47,786 bases of DNA from an uncultured Chryseobacterium sp. (GTDB lineage Bacteria > Bacteroidota > Bacteroidia > Flavobacteriales > Weeksellaceae), in contig CAJYLH010000043.1 of assembly GCA_913775525.1 (NCBI GenBank), positions 1-47,786 of the forward strand, given 5' to 3'. The notes under the pieces are model-generated. The model was not told the origin of the DNA, ran no database searches, and was given only the letters and a program-made list of their open reading frames with translations. Numbering within the stretch: the stretch's first letter is position 1; each line of letters begins with the position of its first letter. This document shows positions 17,559 to 27,200 of this stretch, piece by piece. A program made the translations under genes and the position numbers.

Positions 17559-18200
17559 ATGAGAAAAAGTTTTTTATTAACGATGCTCGTTATTGCGGGG
17601 CTGCTTTACGGACAGGACAGTTTACATGTATCTCCCTGCGGACAAAAGCTGAAGTCTTTTTATCTGAACATGGACGTCCTTCACAAATGGTTGTCCGGGC
17701 AGCATATCGACTGGCAGACCGGCGCGCCGGATGATCCGGATGCCGTTTCAGGAATCAGGACTCACTGCAGCGCTTTTGTAGCGGCAGCCTGTGAACGGCA
17801 GGGAATCTATATCCTGAGGCCGCCTGAACACCGCCAGGAACTGCTGGCCAATGCACAGTTCAGCTGGCTGAATTCAAAGGATGCAAGAAGTTCCGGATGG
17901 CGTCCTATAGAAAATAACGTATTGTATGAAGCCCAGAGGATGGCTGATCAGGGATATATCGTGGTGGCCTGTGCCCAGAATCCGGACAGGCATAAGCCTG
18001 GGCATATTGCCTTGGTCATGCCTTCCGACAGGTCCGCTGAATCTGTACAGGAAAGTGGTCCGGGACTTATCCAGGCTTCAGGCAACAATTCAGTTGATCA
18101 ATCTTTCCGCGACAGCTTCCGGCATCATATTTCAGACTGGAGTTCGCCTACAGATCACGTCCGGTTCTTTTATCATGAAAAGCTGCCCGAATGTCAATAA
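17559..18200 (+). CDS. Secreted NlpC/P60- or CHAP-like putative cysteine amidase
   Basis: This 213-residue protein has a signal peptide (MRKSFLL to about residue 19). The start at 17559 was chosen because the signal peptide begins there; an in-frame ATG at 17520 adds 13 residues. C70 in THCSAFVAAAC lies at the head of a helix. H149 lies in the strand PGHIALVMP, and a polar strand LIQASGNN follows. This Cys-His order fits papain-like NlpC/P60 or CHAP peptidoglycan hydrolases. The assignment rests on this pattern only. It stands alone between the rplL terminator and an AT-rich gap. Confidence 0.5.
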   Translation: MRKSFLLTMLVIAGLLYGQDSLHVSPCGQKLKSFYLNMDVLHKWLSGQHIDWQTGAPDDPDAVSGIRTHCSAFVAAACERQGIYILRPPEHRQELLANAQFSWLNSKDARSSGWRPIENNVLYEAQRMADQGYIVVACAQNPDRHKPGHIALVMPSDRSAESVQESGPGLIQASGNNSVDQSFRDSFRHHISDWSSPTDHVRFFYHEKLPECQ

Positions 18201-18469
18201 AAACATGAGACGTTTGGAATAGATATGGATATTTAAATTATATAAAGTGTTGGCTAAAAGATTATTAATCGCGTTTTTTTTATCTAGGCAATGACGGCAT
18301 TATTTTTTTTATATATCAATAATTAAATATCCGTACAAAGTAATGAAGAATAATATTTTATTTTTATGTAGTTATTAATATTTAGAGTGATTTAATGATT
18401 ATTATGTTTATTAATTGTTGGGATAATATAAAAAATATTGTTAAAATATTTTTTATATTAAAAATTTAC

Positions 18470-18477
18470 TATATTTG
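18470..18477 (+). promoter_or_regulatory. Isolated -7 element
   Basis: TATATTTG matches TAnnTTTG exactly at the border where very AT-rich DNA ends. No TTG lies at the right distance upstream. Transcription would start near 18481. Confidence 0.3.
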
Positions 18478-18497
18478 TGTTAACAAAAAAACACAAA

Positions 18498-18836
18498 TTG
18501 AAAAGAATTTATTTTCTTTCCTACAGTCATATGGTTGCCTGTTCAATAGGGATATGGGCCATATCGGTTATAGGGAATCTGAGTACGGAGCCTGGGCTGC
18601 GATCCCGAAGGCCCATTGCATTACCTTATAGTTCTATGCTGCCCGGAAGTGTGCACCTGCAATACCGAGCTAAGCATAAATTACCTGTAGAATCATCACA
18701 TAAAAATGCTTCATCTGCTGACTCGTCTCCATATGTTTATCGAAAAAGTATGTTGCAGCCGTTATACTGCATGAATGTCGATGATTTTAGATATCCATCA
18801 GGAAAAAGGACCTCTGTATATGCCTATTCATTATAA
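18498..18836 (+). CDS. Doubtful small ORF with TTG start
   Basis: An open frame of 112 codons starts with TTG about 17 bases after the predicted transcription start of the TATATTTG element. The first 30 residues include a hydrophobic segment (HMVACSIGIWAISVIGNL). The rest is Ser/Arg-rich with no recognisable domain. Composition does not strongly resemble neighbouring genes. It may be a small membrane protein, a degraded gene or non-coding. Confidence 0.18.
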   Translation: MKRIYFLSYSHMVACSIGIWAISVIGNLSTEPGLRSRRPIALPYSSMLPGSVHLQYRAKHKLPVESSHKNASSADSSPYVYRKSMLQPLYCMNVDDFRYPSGKRTSVYAYSL

Positions 18837-19046
18837 GCCAAAGAAGTTCGATCTGTAGTATGGCCTCTTAAGGGGCATGCAATGATGTAAGTAAAATTAC
18901 GGAGCAGTTTCTCACTTGCTACCGGTTCACCACCTTTATTTCTACCACCTGCATTACCGTCTTACCACTGTTTTTTCCCTAAAAAGGAAGAAGGGTCTTG
19001 ACGTGTGGTTTGGAACCAATATAAAAACAACAAATATCATTAGAAA

Positions 19047-20207
19047 ATGAAAAACAAATTATTTACAATCGCAGCATTGTCTTTGAGTTTCTGGGCATGC
19101 GCACAAGTGGGAATCAATACAGAGGATCCACAGGCAACCCTTGATGTAGTAGGGTTTCCGTCTGTAACGACAAAATTAGACGGGGTTATTGCCCCAAGGC
19201 TTTCCGGTGACCAGCTGAGGCAGAAAACCTACACTGCTTCCCAGACAGGGGCTATAGTGTATGTAACTGCAGCAGACAGTAATCCCGGAGGCCAGACTGC
19301 CGGTGTTTTATCCGCCGGATACTACTATTTTGACGGTTCTAAATGGGCACAATTCGGAGCAGACTGGCATACGACCGGAAACACAGGAACTTCACCTACT
19401 ACGGCTACTCTTGGAACCGACATTACATCCGGAAATTATCTTGGAACGGCAGATGACCAGAAGCTTGTTCTGGCCACGAAGAAAAATGTAAAAGGTATCC
19501 TGGATTCTAACGGGAATCTCCAGGGCGGGAATATGAACGCCTCCGGGCCGTATGCTTCTTTTACCTGGGGCTCCAATAACGTTCTTGGGAACACTACTTC
19601 TTCCAACATCGCTTTAGGAAGGGATAATACGGTTTCTGCACAGGCAGCAAACTTTCCGGGGGTAGCCATCGGGATGAAAAATACGGCAGCTAACGGTGCC
19701 AAAGTAATCGGGAACAGCAATACTGCTACCGGTGCCACTACTCTAATCTTTGGAAACGGAAATGATATCGTCAATTCATCCGGGATCACCTTCGGGAATG
19801 GTAATACCAACAGCGGCGGTATAATTGTAGGGAGCGGAAATACCGCAACCACCAATACGGTAGCGTTTGGGGCCAATGCTACAGCCAGTGGCAGTTATGC
19901 ACTGGCATTAGGGTTTTCTGCACAGGCATCTGCAAGCCAGTCCGTATATGGAAATACAGCACATGTCTTTTCCGGCCAGGGCGCTGTAGGGAGTGTCATT
20001 ACCGATGTGGGAGTGAATATGGTTCCCAATGCAAATAATTTTGCTGACCTTGAAGTAAGCAAGGCCATCCTGATCAAAGCCAGTACAAGGCCGGCCTGTG
20101 ATGCATCCAATGCAGGAACCATTATTTATGAACTGTCTGGGAATACAGGAAGTTTCGTAGGCTGCAAACAGACCGGGGCCGGTGCTTTCGCCTGGCAGAC
20201 GCTTTAA
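19047..20207 (+). CDS. Surface protein with YadA-head-like beta-roll repeats
   Basis: This 386-residue protein has a signal peptide followed by the Bacteroidota surface-protein motif QVGINTEDPQATLDV. Residues about 177-305 consist of short repeats of the pattern (A/V)(I/F)G...N.A...G, for example SNIALGRDNTVSA, GVAIGMKNTAANG and TVAFGANATASGS. This matches the left-handed beta-roll heads of YadA-type trimeric adhesins. No trimeric autotransporter anchor and no T9SS sorting domain are visible at the C-terminus. The next gene starts 33 bases downstream, so the two are likely co-transcribed and may act together at the surface. Confidence 0.6.
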   Translation: MKNKLFTIAALSLSFWACAQVGINTEDPQATLDVVGFPSVTTKLDGVIAPRLSGDQLRQKTYTASQTGAIVYVTAADSNPGGQTAGVLSAGYYYFDGSKWAQFGADWHTTGNTGTSPTTATLGTDITSGNYLGTADDQKLVLATKKNVKGILDSNGNLQGGNMNASGPYASFTWGSNNVLGNTTSSNIALGRDNTVSAQAANFPGVAIGMKNTAANGAKVIGNSNTATGATTLIFGNGNDIVNSSGITFGNGNTNSGGIIVGSGNTATTNTVAFGANATASGSYALALGFSAQASASQSVYGNTAHVFSGQGAVGSVITDVGVNMVPNANNFADLEVSKAILIKASTRPACDASNAGTIIYELSGNTGSFVGCKQTGAGAFAWQTL

Positions 20208-20240
20208 TTCAAACACAATTTTAAATAAAAATACACAACA

Positions 20241-22835
20241 ATGACAAAAAAATTATTTGAGAGACTCTCGGCAATGCTCATGGCATTCCTGATGTCGGCA
20301 ACAGTATTTTCACAGCAGGGATATGAGCCCATCCGTGGATTGGGAGTAGAAGCAAAACCGGTCAACAATTCGGGGATTTGCCTGGCATGTTATAACGGAA
20401 GTATGAACGCGGTGGTTGACGCGGACCTTAACAACAACGTTAATTTAGGCAACTTTATATCCGTTGTCAGCGGAAACGGGATTTCCGTTAAAAATAACAA
20501 TGCTGTATATCCGGCGGGATATATTACCGGATTTAATGTGGATCTGGGGACCAGTTTTTTCACGCTTGATCTTTTGAGTTCATTAAGGATCAGTACCTAT
20601 AAAAACGGAGTGCTTCAGGAAAGCACGACCAGCGGTACCCTGCTTTCCGTGCCTGCTTTCGGCGGAAGTAAAAACCGGGTTTTCCTGCATCTTAAGACGA
20701 CGAAAGACTTCAATGAAGTAAGGTTGTATCAGACCAATGTGATGTCACTGTTCAGTGCGCTCAATGTGTACTATGCCTTTGCGTTTGATCCTGCCAAAGT
20801 TCCTGTGGATAATAACGGAATCTGTGATGATATCATCGCCGGTAGCGGGGTAGACGGTAATATTTCCGCAAGCAGCAGTTTTATTGCTCCGCTTTCATCC
20901 GTGCAGAACAGGGAAAGAATCGGTGACGGTGACAAGAATTCTTATGGTTCCGTTGTGCTTCCTGCAGGAATATTGGGATCGTATTCCGTTGGGGTGCTGG
21001 ACAAAAACCAGGTATATCCCGCAGGGAACAGGGCAGGATTTGTCATCGCTCCCGATGATGAAGGGAAATTGGTTAGCGCTGAGTTCCTGAAAAACATTAC
21101 CATTGAAACTTATTTGTACGGCCAGCTTCAGGATTCCAAAACCCTGTTAGATGGCGGAGGGCTGATTAACATCAAGGTTCTTGGTTTCGGTACAGGCAAA
21201 CAGAAAGTGACGCTTACCACGACCAAGCCATTTAATGAAGTGCGTTTGAAAATAACGCAGACGGCCGGTATCAATTTTGGGGCGCTTAAAGTATATTATG
21301 CGTTTGAAGAGCCTTTAACCTGCGAATGTGATGATAAGATCCAGACCAGCGGTTCGGCTATTACGGGAAATATTGTGACTGGCAACAACTGGACTTCGGG
21401 ACCGGGCTTTTTAGGAATTATCATTGCGAAACTGACTAATCCGGGAGCTATCGTGGACAATAACCCGTCTAATTATGCAACGGCTACTGTGCCGGCAGCC
21501 TCCCTGTTCAGTATTTTCTCTGCGTATGCTACCGTGAGTACAAGCACCATGCTGCCTGCCAATACATATGCCGGATTCACGCTTGAAAAAGCAGGAAACC
21601 TGATCGGAATCAGTGTTTTAGAGAATATAACAGTGACTTTTTACAACGGTACTACCGTGACGGAAACCTTTACCGGTGCAGGCAGTCTTTTCAGCGGAAA
21701 TTTCTTTACTGTGGATTCCAATAAGTTTTATGTAGGCGGGAAATCAACCAAGCCTTTTAACAGGATGAAGATTACGTTTAATAGCGGAAGCGCACTGCGT
21801 ATTCCTCAGAGTTATAACATCTACAATGCTTTTGCCAGCCGGGATGATGATAATGACGGGGTTCCGAACTGCTTTGACCAGTGCCCGAACGGTAATGACA
21901 GCATTGATAACAACGGGAACGGTATTCCGGATTGTGCTGAAGGCTGTACAGCGGTAAGTGACAAGTCTCCGGTTCTGGATACTGATGGAGACGGAATTGT
22001 AGATGCCTGCGACCTGGATTCCGATAATGACGGTATTCCGGATTCAATAGAAGATGCTGACGCAAACGGAAAATATGAAGATGACGATACTGAAGGAGAT
22101 ATATTGCTCGTTTCTGTCCTTGGAGATTCTGTTCCTAACTATCGTGACCTCGATTCTGATAACGATGGTATACTGGATCTTTTTGAAGCTGGTATTCCTG
22201 TTTCGGTTATCGATCAGATCGATGCGGACCATAATGGTGTTATTGATGCTAACATAACTGTAGGGCAAAACGGCATTGCCGATATCCTGGAAACATCTCC
22301 GGATTCAGGCGTGATGAAATACCCGATTAAAAATACGGACGGAGACGATAAGCCTGATTTCCTGGATCTCACTTCCAACGGTTCAGATTATGATCTGTAT
22401 GCTATTGGTAAAAGCGATCTCGATGATCTTGGCGGCGGATTTATTTCCAGGATCAATGATCAGGATAAAGATGGTATTCAGGCTGTGGTAGATACAGATC
22501 TTGTAAAACGGGGTGCTCCGGATTCTCCGCTGTCTCCTTATGCACTGCAGGCGAAAAATGCTCAGATGAAGGGATCTAAAGCTTTGGATGCGGTTATTAC
22601 CGCAGCGGCAGATGATGTTAAGATCTATCCTAATCCGGTAAGATCCGGTGAAAGCCTTACCATAAGATCACAGCAGCAAGGGACATACAGTCTGTTTTCC
22701 GCTCAGGGGCAGCTCATTAAAAGCGGTCAGTTCAAAGGCAACTTAGAAATTACCAATGCTTTGCCTGCAGGACTTTATATCATCAAGATTGAAACTCAGT
22801 CAGCTGTAAAATCCTATAAGGTACTGGTGAAATAA
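20241..22835 (+). CDS. Secreted thrombospondin-type-3 repeat protein with T9SS sorting domain
   Basis: This 864-residue protein has a signal peptide. Three homologous beta-sandwich-like units of about 150-170 residues follow (about 33-178, 186-354, 360-530), each ending in KPFN/KDFNEVRL-type strands and a YYAF or YNAF segment. Residues 533-660 hold calcium-binding thrombospondin type 3 repeats (DDDNDGVPNC, DTDGDGIVDACD, DSDNDGIPD). The C-terminal 75 residues (VKIYPNPVRSGESLTI to the end) form a T9SS type A sorting domain. It is therefore exported by T9SS and attached to or released from the cell surface. A terminator follows at 22873. Confidence 0.88.
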   Translation: MTKKLFERLSAMLMAFLMSATVFSQQGYEPIRGLGVEAKPVNNSGICLACYNGSMNAVVDADLNNNVNLGNFISVVSGNGISVKNNNAVYPAGYITGFNVDLGTSFFTLDLLSSLRISTYKNGVLQESTTSGTLLSVPAFGGSKNRVFLHLKTTKDFNEVRLYQTNVMSLFSALNVYYAFAFDPAKVPVDNNGICDDIIAGSGVDGNISASSSFIAPLSSVQNRERIGDGDKNSYGSVVLPAGILGSYSVGVLDKNQVYPAGNRAGFVIAPDDEGKLVSAEFLKNITIETYLYGQLQDSKTLLDGGGLINIKVLGFGTGKQKVTLTTTKPFNEVRLKITQTAGINFGALKVYYAFEEPLTCECDDKIQTSGSAITGNIVTGNNWTSGPGFLGIIIAKLTNPGAIVDNNPSNYATATVPAASLFSIFSAYATVSTSTMLPANTYAGFTLEKAGNLIGISVLENITVTFYNGTTVTETFTGAGSLFSGNFFTVDSNKFYVGGKSTKPFNRMKITFNSGSALRIPQSYNIYNAFASRDDDNDGVPNCFDQCPNGNDSIDNNGNGIPDCAEGCTAVSDKSPVLDTDGDGIVDACDLDSDNDGIPDSIEDADANGKYEDDDTEGDILLVSVLGDSVPNYRDLDSDNDGILDLFEAGIPVSVIDQIDADHNGVIDANITVGQNGIADILETSPDSGVMKYPIKNTDGDDKPDFLDLTSNGSDYDLYAIGKSDLDDLGGGFISRINDQDKDGIQAVVDTDLVKRGAPDSPLSPYALQAKNAQMKGSKALDAVITAAADDVKIYPNPVRSGESLTIRSQQQGTYSLFSAQGQLIKSGQFKGNLEITNALPAGLYIIKIETQSAVKSYKVLVK

Positions 22836-22872
22836 GATCCGATTTATTCAGTATTTATAATTGATATGCAAG

Positions 22873-22897
22873 AGCCATCCGGAAAGGATGGCTTTTT
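22873..22897 (+). terminator. Terminator after the T9SS surface protein gene
   Basis: AGCCATCC (22873-22880) pairs with GGATGGCT (22886-22893) around GGAAA, followed by TTTTT. It closes the inserted block before the rpoB promoter. Confidence 0.88.
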
Positions 22898-22947
22898 GTA
22901 TGAATACTATTAACAGACTTTAACTTGTTTATATTAAAGTACTTTGT

Positions 22948-22978
22948 TTGTATATGATGAAAATATTTTGTATTTTTG
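22948..22978 (+). promoter_or_regulatory. rpoBC operon promoter
   Basis: TTG (22948-22950, within TTTG) is followed after 20 bases by TATTTTTG (22971-22978). Transcription would start near 22982. It lies directly after the previous gene's terminator. Confidence 0.75.
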
Positions 22979-22981
22979 CTA

Positions 22982-23294
22982 ACTCTTTTGGCGCGAATAA
23001 TTGATTGTAAATCTTTAAAATACTAAAATCCAGACTCTTTCATTAAGATGGAAGGGCTTTCGTATTTATGGTTGCAGGATATTACAGCCTCAGAAGTAAT
23101 AAAAATATTTTGCATTACGCTGTGAAAAGATATACCAGTGTTGCAGTTAGAAAGAACCAATGCAAAGTAAAAAGCCTAAGGTCTCCTGTGAGCGCCAAAA
23201 ACACTTTTACCTTAATTGCTTAACCTTGTTTCCCGTTCTTTTCTGATATTTTTTAATGAATCAAAATATTTTTTAACCCTTTCTTAAAAGTTTT
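22982..23294 (+). promoter_or_regulatory. Long rpoB 5' leader
   Basis: The predicted transcript has about 313 untranslated bases before the rpoB ATG. No ORF of note and no known riboswitch pattern is recognised. A leader of this length on an RNA polymerase operon could carry translational or attenuation control, which is inference. Confidence 0.4.
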
Positions 23295-26200
23295 ATGAGT
23301 AAAACAAAAACAGCAACTCAGGGAAATCCGAGAATCAATTTCTCATCAGCGAAAGGAAAAATCATCACTCCGGACTTCCTGGATATCCAGATCGAGTCTT
23401 TTAAAGAGTTTTTCCAGCTGGATACCCTTCCTGAAGACAGGAGAAGTGAAGGTCTTTACAAGACTTTTCAGGAAAACTTCCCTATTACAGATTCCAGAAA
23501 CCAGTTTGTACTGGAATTCCTGGATTACCTGGTAGATTCACCACGATATTCCATCGACGAATGTGTGGAAAGAGGACTGACGTATTCAGTGCCTTTGAAA
23601 GCAAGACTTAAATTATATTGTACAGACCCTGAGCACGAAGATTTCCAGACCGTGGTACAGGATGTATATTTAGGCCCGGTTCCTTACATGACGCCTAGTG
23701 GTTCTTTCATCATCAATGGTGCTGAGAGGGTTATCGTTACGCAGTTACACCGTTCACCTGGTGTATTCTTCGGACAGACCTACCACGCTAACGGAACCAA
23801 ATTATACTATTCAAGAATCATTCCTTTTAAAGGATCTTGGATGGAATTCACCACCGATATCAACAGCGTAATGTACGCGTATATCGACCGTAAGAAAAAG
23901 TTACCTCTAACTACTTTATTAAGAGCGATCGGTTATGAATCTGATAAGGATATCCTTCAGATCTTCGACCTTGCTGAAGAAGTGAAAGTTTCTAAAGCTG
24001 CCCTGAAAAAAGTAGAAGGAAGAACATTGGCTGCGAGAGTACTGAACACATGGTTCGAAGACTTCGTAGACGAGGATACAGGCGAAGTGGTTTCTATCGA
24101 AAGAAACGAAATCATCTTAGACAGGGAGACTATTCTTGAGAAAGAACATCTTGATCTGATCCTGGATGCCGGTGTGAAATCAATTCTGATTCACAAAGAG
24201 AACAGCAATGAATTCTCCATCATCCAGAATACATTACAGAAAGACCCTACCAACTCTGAAAAAGAAGCGGTAGAATATATCTACCGTCAGTTAAGAAATG
24301 CAGATCCGCCAGATGAGGAAACAGCAAGAGGAATCATTGAGAAATTATTCTTTTCCGAGCAGAGATACTCATTAGGGGAAGTAGGACGTTACAGACTAAA
24401 CAAAAAGTTAAGCCTGAATATTCCTACAACAACTGAGGTTCTTACCAAAGAAGACATCATTGCAATTGTAAGACACCTGATTGAGCTGGTCAATTCAAAA
24501 ACTGATGTTGATGATATTGACCACTTATCCAACAGGAGAATTAAGACTGTAGGTGAACAATTGGCAGGACAGTTTGGTGTAGGTCTTTCAAGGATTGCAA
24601 GAACCATCAAGGAAAGAATGAACGTTAGAGATAACGAAATCTTTACTCCGCTGGATCTTGTTAATGCTAAGACATTAACATCGGTGATCAACTCGTTCTT
24701 CGGAACGAACCAGCTTTCCCAGTTCATGGACCAGACTAACCCACTGTCAGAGATTACTCACAAGAGAAGATTGTCTGCCCTGGGGCCTGGAGGTTTATCA
24801 AGGGAAAGAGCAGGGTTCGAGGTACGTGACGTTCACCATACCCACTACGGAAGAATCTGTCCTATTGAAACTCCTGAAGGACCAAACATCGGTTTGATCT
24901 CTTCATTAGGGATCTATGCGAAAATCAACAGACTTGGTTTCATTGAAACGCCGTACAGAAAAGTAGAAAACAGCAAAATCGATCTTAATTCCGATCCGAT
25001 CTACCTGAATGCAGAAGATGAAGAAGAGAAGGTGATTGCCCAGGCAAACGTTGAGCTGAGCGATAACGGGGAATTCGAAACAGACAGGATTATTGCAAGG
25101 CTGGATGGTGATTATCCGGTAGTAGAGCCTAGCCAGGTTGACCTTATCGACGTAGCACCGAACCAGATCTCCGGTATTTCCGCTTCATTGATTCCATTCC
25201 TGGAGCATGATGATGCGAACCGTGCATTGATGGGATCCAACATGATGCGTCAGGCCGTTCCGTTATTGAAGCCACAGGCTCCGATCGTAGGGACAGGGCT
25301 TGAGCAGCAGGTGGCAAGAGATTCAAGAATCCTGATCAATGCTGAAGGTACCGGTACCGTAGAGTATGTGGATGCCGATAAGATCACGATTAAATATGAA
25401 AGAAGCGAAGACGAGGATTTAGTACAGTTCGAGTCTGCTACCAAAACATATAACCTGACTAAGTTCAGAAAAACCAACCAGAGTACAACCATTACCCTGA
25501 GACCTAACGTAAGAGTAGGTGATGTGGTAGAAAAAGGACAGGTGCTTTGCGACGGGTATGCTACCGAAAAAGGAGAATTGGCTCTGGGTAGAAACCTTGT
25601 GGTTGCCTTCATGCCTTGGAAAGGATACAACTTCGAGGATGCGATCGTAATCAACGAAAAAGTTGTTCGTGAAGACTGGTTTACTTCCATCCACGTAGAT
25701 GAATATTCCCTTGAGGTTCGTGATACCAAATTAGGTATGGAAGAACTGACTGCGGATATTCCTAACGTTTCCGAAGAAGCAACCAAAGACCTTGATGAGA
25801 ACGGTATGATCAGAATCGGTGCTGAAGTGAAGCCTGGAGACATCATGATCGGTAAAATTACTCCTAAAGGGGAATCTGACCCGACTCCTGAAGAAAAACT
25901 CCTTAGAGCGATCTTCGGTGACAAAGCCGGTGATGTAAAAGATGCTTCATTGAAAGCTGACTCTTCACTGAGAGGGGTAGTGATCAATAAGAAGCTGTTC
26001 TCCAGAAATATCAAGGATAAAAAGAAAAGAACTGAAGAAAAACTGAAGCTTGAAGAGATTGAAAATACCTACAAAGCTAAGTTTGATGATCTGAGAAATA
26101 CGTTAATTGAAAAATTAAACACGCTGGTAAGCGGTAAAACTTCTCAGGGTGTGAAAAATGACCTTGATGAGGAGATCATCGGTAAAGGGGTTAAATTCAC

Positions 26201-27116
26201 CCATAAATTACTGACTTCAGTTGAAGATTACGTCAATGTAAGCGGTTCAGACTGGACGGTTGATGCGGATAAAAACGAATTGATCAAACAGCTGATCCAC
26301 AACTATAAAATTAAGTTTAACGATATTCAGGGAGTTAAGAACCGTGAGAAATTTGCAATTTCCATCGGGGATGAGTTACCTGCAGGAATCATGAAACTGG
26401 CTAAAGTTTACATCGCTAAGAAACGTAAACTGAATGTTGGGGATAAAATGGCAGGACGTCACGGTAACAAAGGGATCGTTTCAAGAATCGTTCGTGAAGA
26501 AGATATGCCGTTCCTGGAAGACGGAACACCGGTAGACATCGTACTGAACCCGCTTGGGGTACCTTCCCGTATGAACATCGGACAGATCTACGAAACCGTT
26601 TTAGGATGGGCAGGTCAGAAGCTGGGAATGAAGTTTGCAACGCCGATCTTCGACGGAGCGAGCCTTGACCAGATTACTGAATATACTGAGAAAGCAGGTC
26701 TTCCTAAATTCGGACATACATATCTGTATGACGGAGGTACCGGAGAAAGATTTACTCAGGCAGCTACCGTAGGAATTATCTATATGCTGAAGCTGGGTCA
26801 CATGGTTGATGATAAGATGCACGCACGTTCTATCGGTCCGTATTCATTGATTACGCAGCAGCCGTTAGGAGGTAAGGCACAGTTCGGAGGTCAGAGATTC
26901 GGAGAGATGGAGGTTTGGGCCCTTGAAGCATTCGGTGCATCCAACATCCTTAGGGAAATTCTTACCGTGAAGTCGGATGACGTAATTGGAAGAGCCAAAA
27001 CTTACGAAGCGATCGCAAAAGGGGAAGCAATGCCTGAACCAGGTATTCCGGAATCCTTCAACGTATTGCTCCACGAGTTACAAGGTCTTGGATTAGACGT
27101 AAGACTAGAGGAATAA
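23295..27116 (+). CDS. rpoB: DNA-directed RNA polymerase subunit beta
   Basis: This 1273-residue protein is full-length bacterial RpoB. The rifampicin-region blocks [33 protein letters not shown] and [14 protein letters not shown] are present and show no obvious resistance change at a glance. The C-terminal blocks [13 protein letters not shown] and [20 protein letters not shown] are present too. It forms the active-site half-clamp with RpoC. rpoC follows after an 84-base AT-rich spacer. Confidence 0.99.
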   Translation: MSKTKTATQGNPRINFSSAKGKIITPDFLDIQIESFKEFFQLDTLPEDRRSEGLYKTFQENFPITDSRNQFVLEFLDYLVDSPRYSIDECVERGLTYSVPLKARLKLYCTDPEHEDFQTVVQDVYLGPVPYMTPSGSFIINGAERVIVTQLHRSPGVFFGQTYHANGTKLYYSRIIPFKGSWMEFTTDINSVMYAYIDRKKKLPLTTLLRAIGYESDKDILQIFDLAEEVKVSKAALKKVEGRTLAARVLNTWFEDFVDEDTGEVVSIERNEIILDRETILEKEHLDLILDAGVKSILIHKENSNEFSIIQNTLQKDPTNSEKEAVEYIYRQLRNADPPDEETARGIIEKLFFSEQRYSLGEVGRYRLNKKLSLNIPTTTEVLTKEDIIAIVRHLIELVNSKTDVDDIDHLSNRRIKTVGEQLAGQFGVGLSRIARTIKERMNVRDNEIFTPLDLVNAKTLTSVINSFFGTNQLSQFMDQTNPLSEITHKRRLSALGPGGLSRERAGFEVRDVHHTHYGRICPIETPEGPNIGLISSLGIYAKINRLGFIETPYRKVENSKIDLNSDPIYLNAEDEEEKVIAQANVELSDNGEFETDRIIARLDGDYPVVEPSQVDLIDVAPNQISGISASLIPFLEHDDANRALMGSNMMRQAVPLLKPQAPIVGTGLEQQVARDSRILINAEGTGTVEYVDADKITIKYERSEDEDLVQFESATKTYNLTKFRKTNQSTTITLRPNVRVGDVVEKGQVLCDGYATEKGELALGRNLVVAFMPWKGYNFEDAIVINEKVVREDWFTSIHVDEYSLEVRDTKLGMEELTADIPNVSEEATKDLDENGMIRIGAEVKPGDIMIGKITPKGESDPTPEEKLLRAIFGDKAGDVKDASLKADSSLRGVVINKKLFSRNIKDKKKRTEEKLKLEEIENTYKAKFDDLRNTLIEKLNTLVSGKTSQGVKNDLDEEIIGKGVKFTHKLLTSVEDYVNVSGSDWTVDADKNELIKQLIHNYKIKFNDIQGVKNREKFAISIGDELPAGIMKLAKVYIAKKRKLNVGDKMAGRHGNKGIVSRIVREEDMPFLEDGTPVDIVLNPLGVPSRMNIGQIYETVLGWAGQKLGMKFATPIFDGASLDQITEYTEKAGLPKFGHTYLYDGGTGERFTQAATVGIIYMLKLGHMVDDKMHARSIGPYSLITQQPLGGKAQFGGQRFGEMEVWALEAFGASNILREILTVKSDDVIGRAKTYEAIAKGEAMPEPGIPESFNVLLHELQGLGLDVRLEE

Positions 27117-27162
27117 TTTTAAATTTTAAATTATAAATGCTGAATGGAAACATTCGGAAACT

Positions 27163-27198
27163 AATCTAAAATCTAAAATCTAAAATTTAAAATCTAAC
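27163..27198 (+). repeat. TCTAAAA heptamer repeats upstream of rpoC
   Basis: The spacer before rpoC carries at least four tandem 7-base units of the type TCTAAAA, with one TTTAAAA variant, ending in TCTAACA just before the ATG. A shorter copy of the same unit occurs before the DUF3467 gene (31536-31557). Confidence 0.7.
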
Positions 27199-27200
27199 AA

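Larger units (their letters stand above)
18201..19046. other. Long stretch without a recognised gene
   Basis: These 846 bases hold nothing I recognise with confidence. Up to about 18475 the DNA is extremely AT-rich; after that it returns to ordinary composition. A TATATTTG element at 18470-18477 could drive a transcript. A 15-base perfect palindrome occurs at 18551-18565 (GATATGG/CCATATC). The second half may be a long leader, a decayed gene or a small unrecognised gene. Confidence 0.5.
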
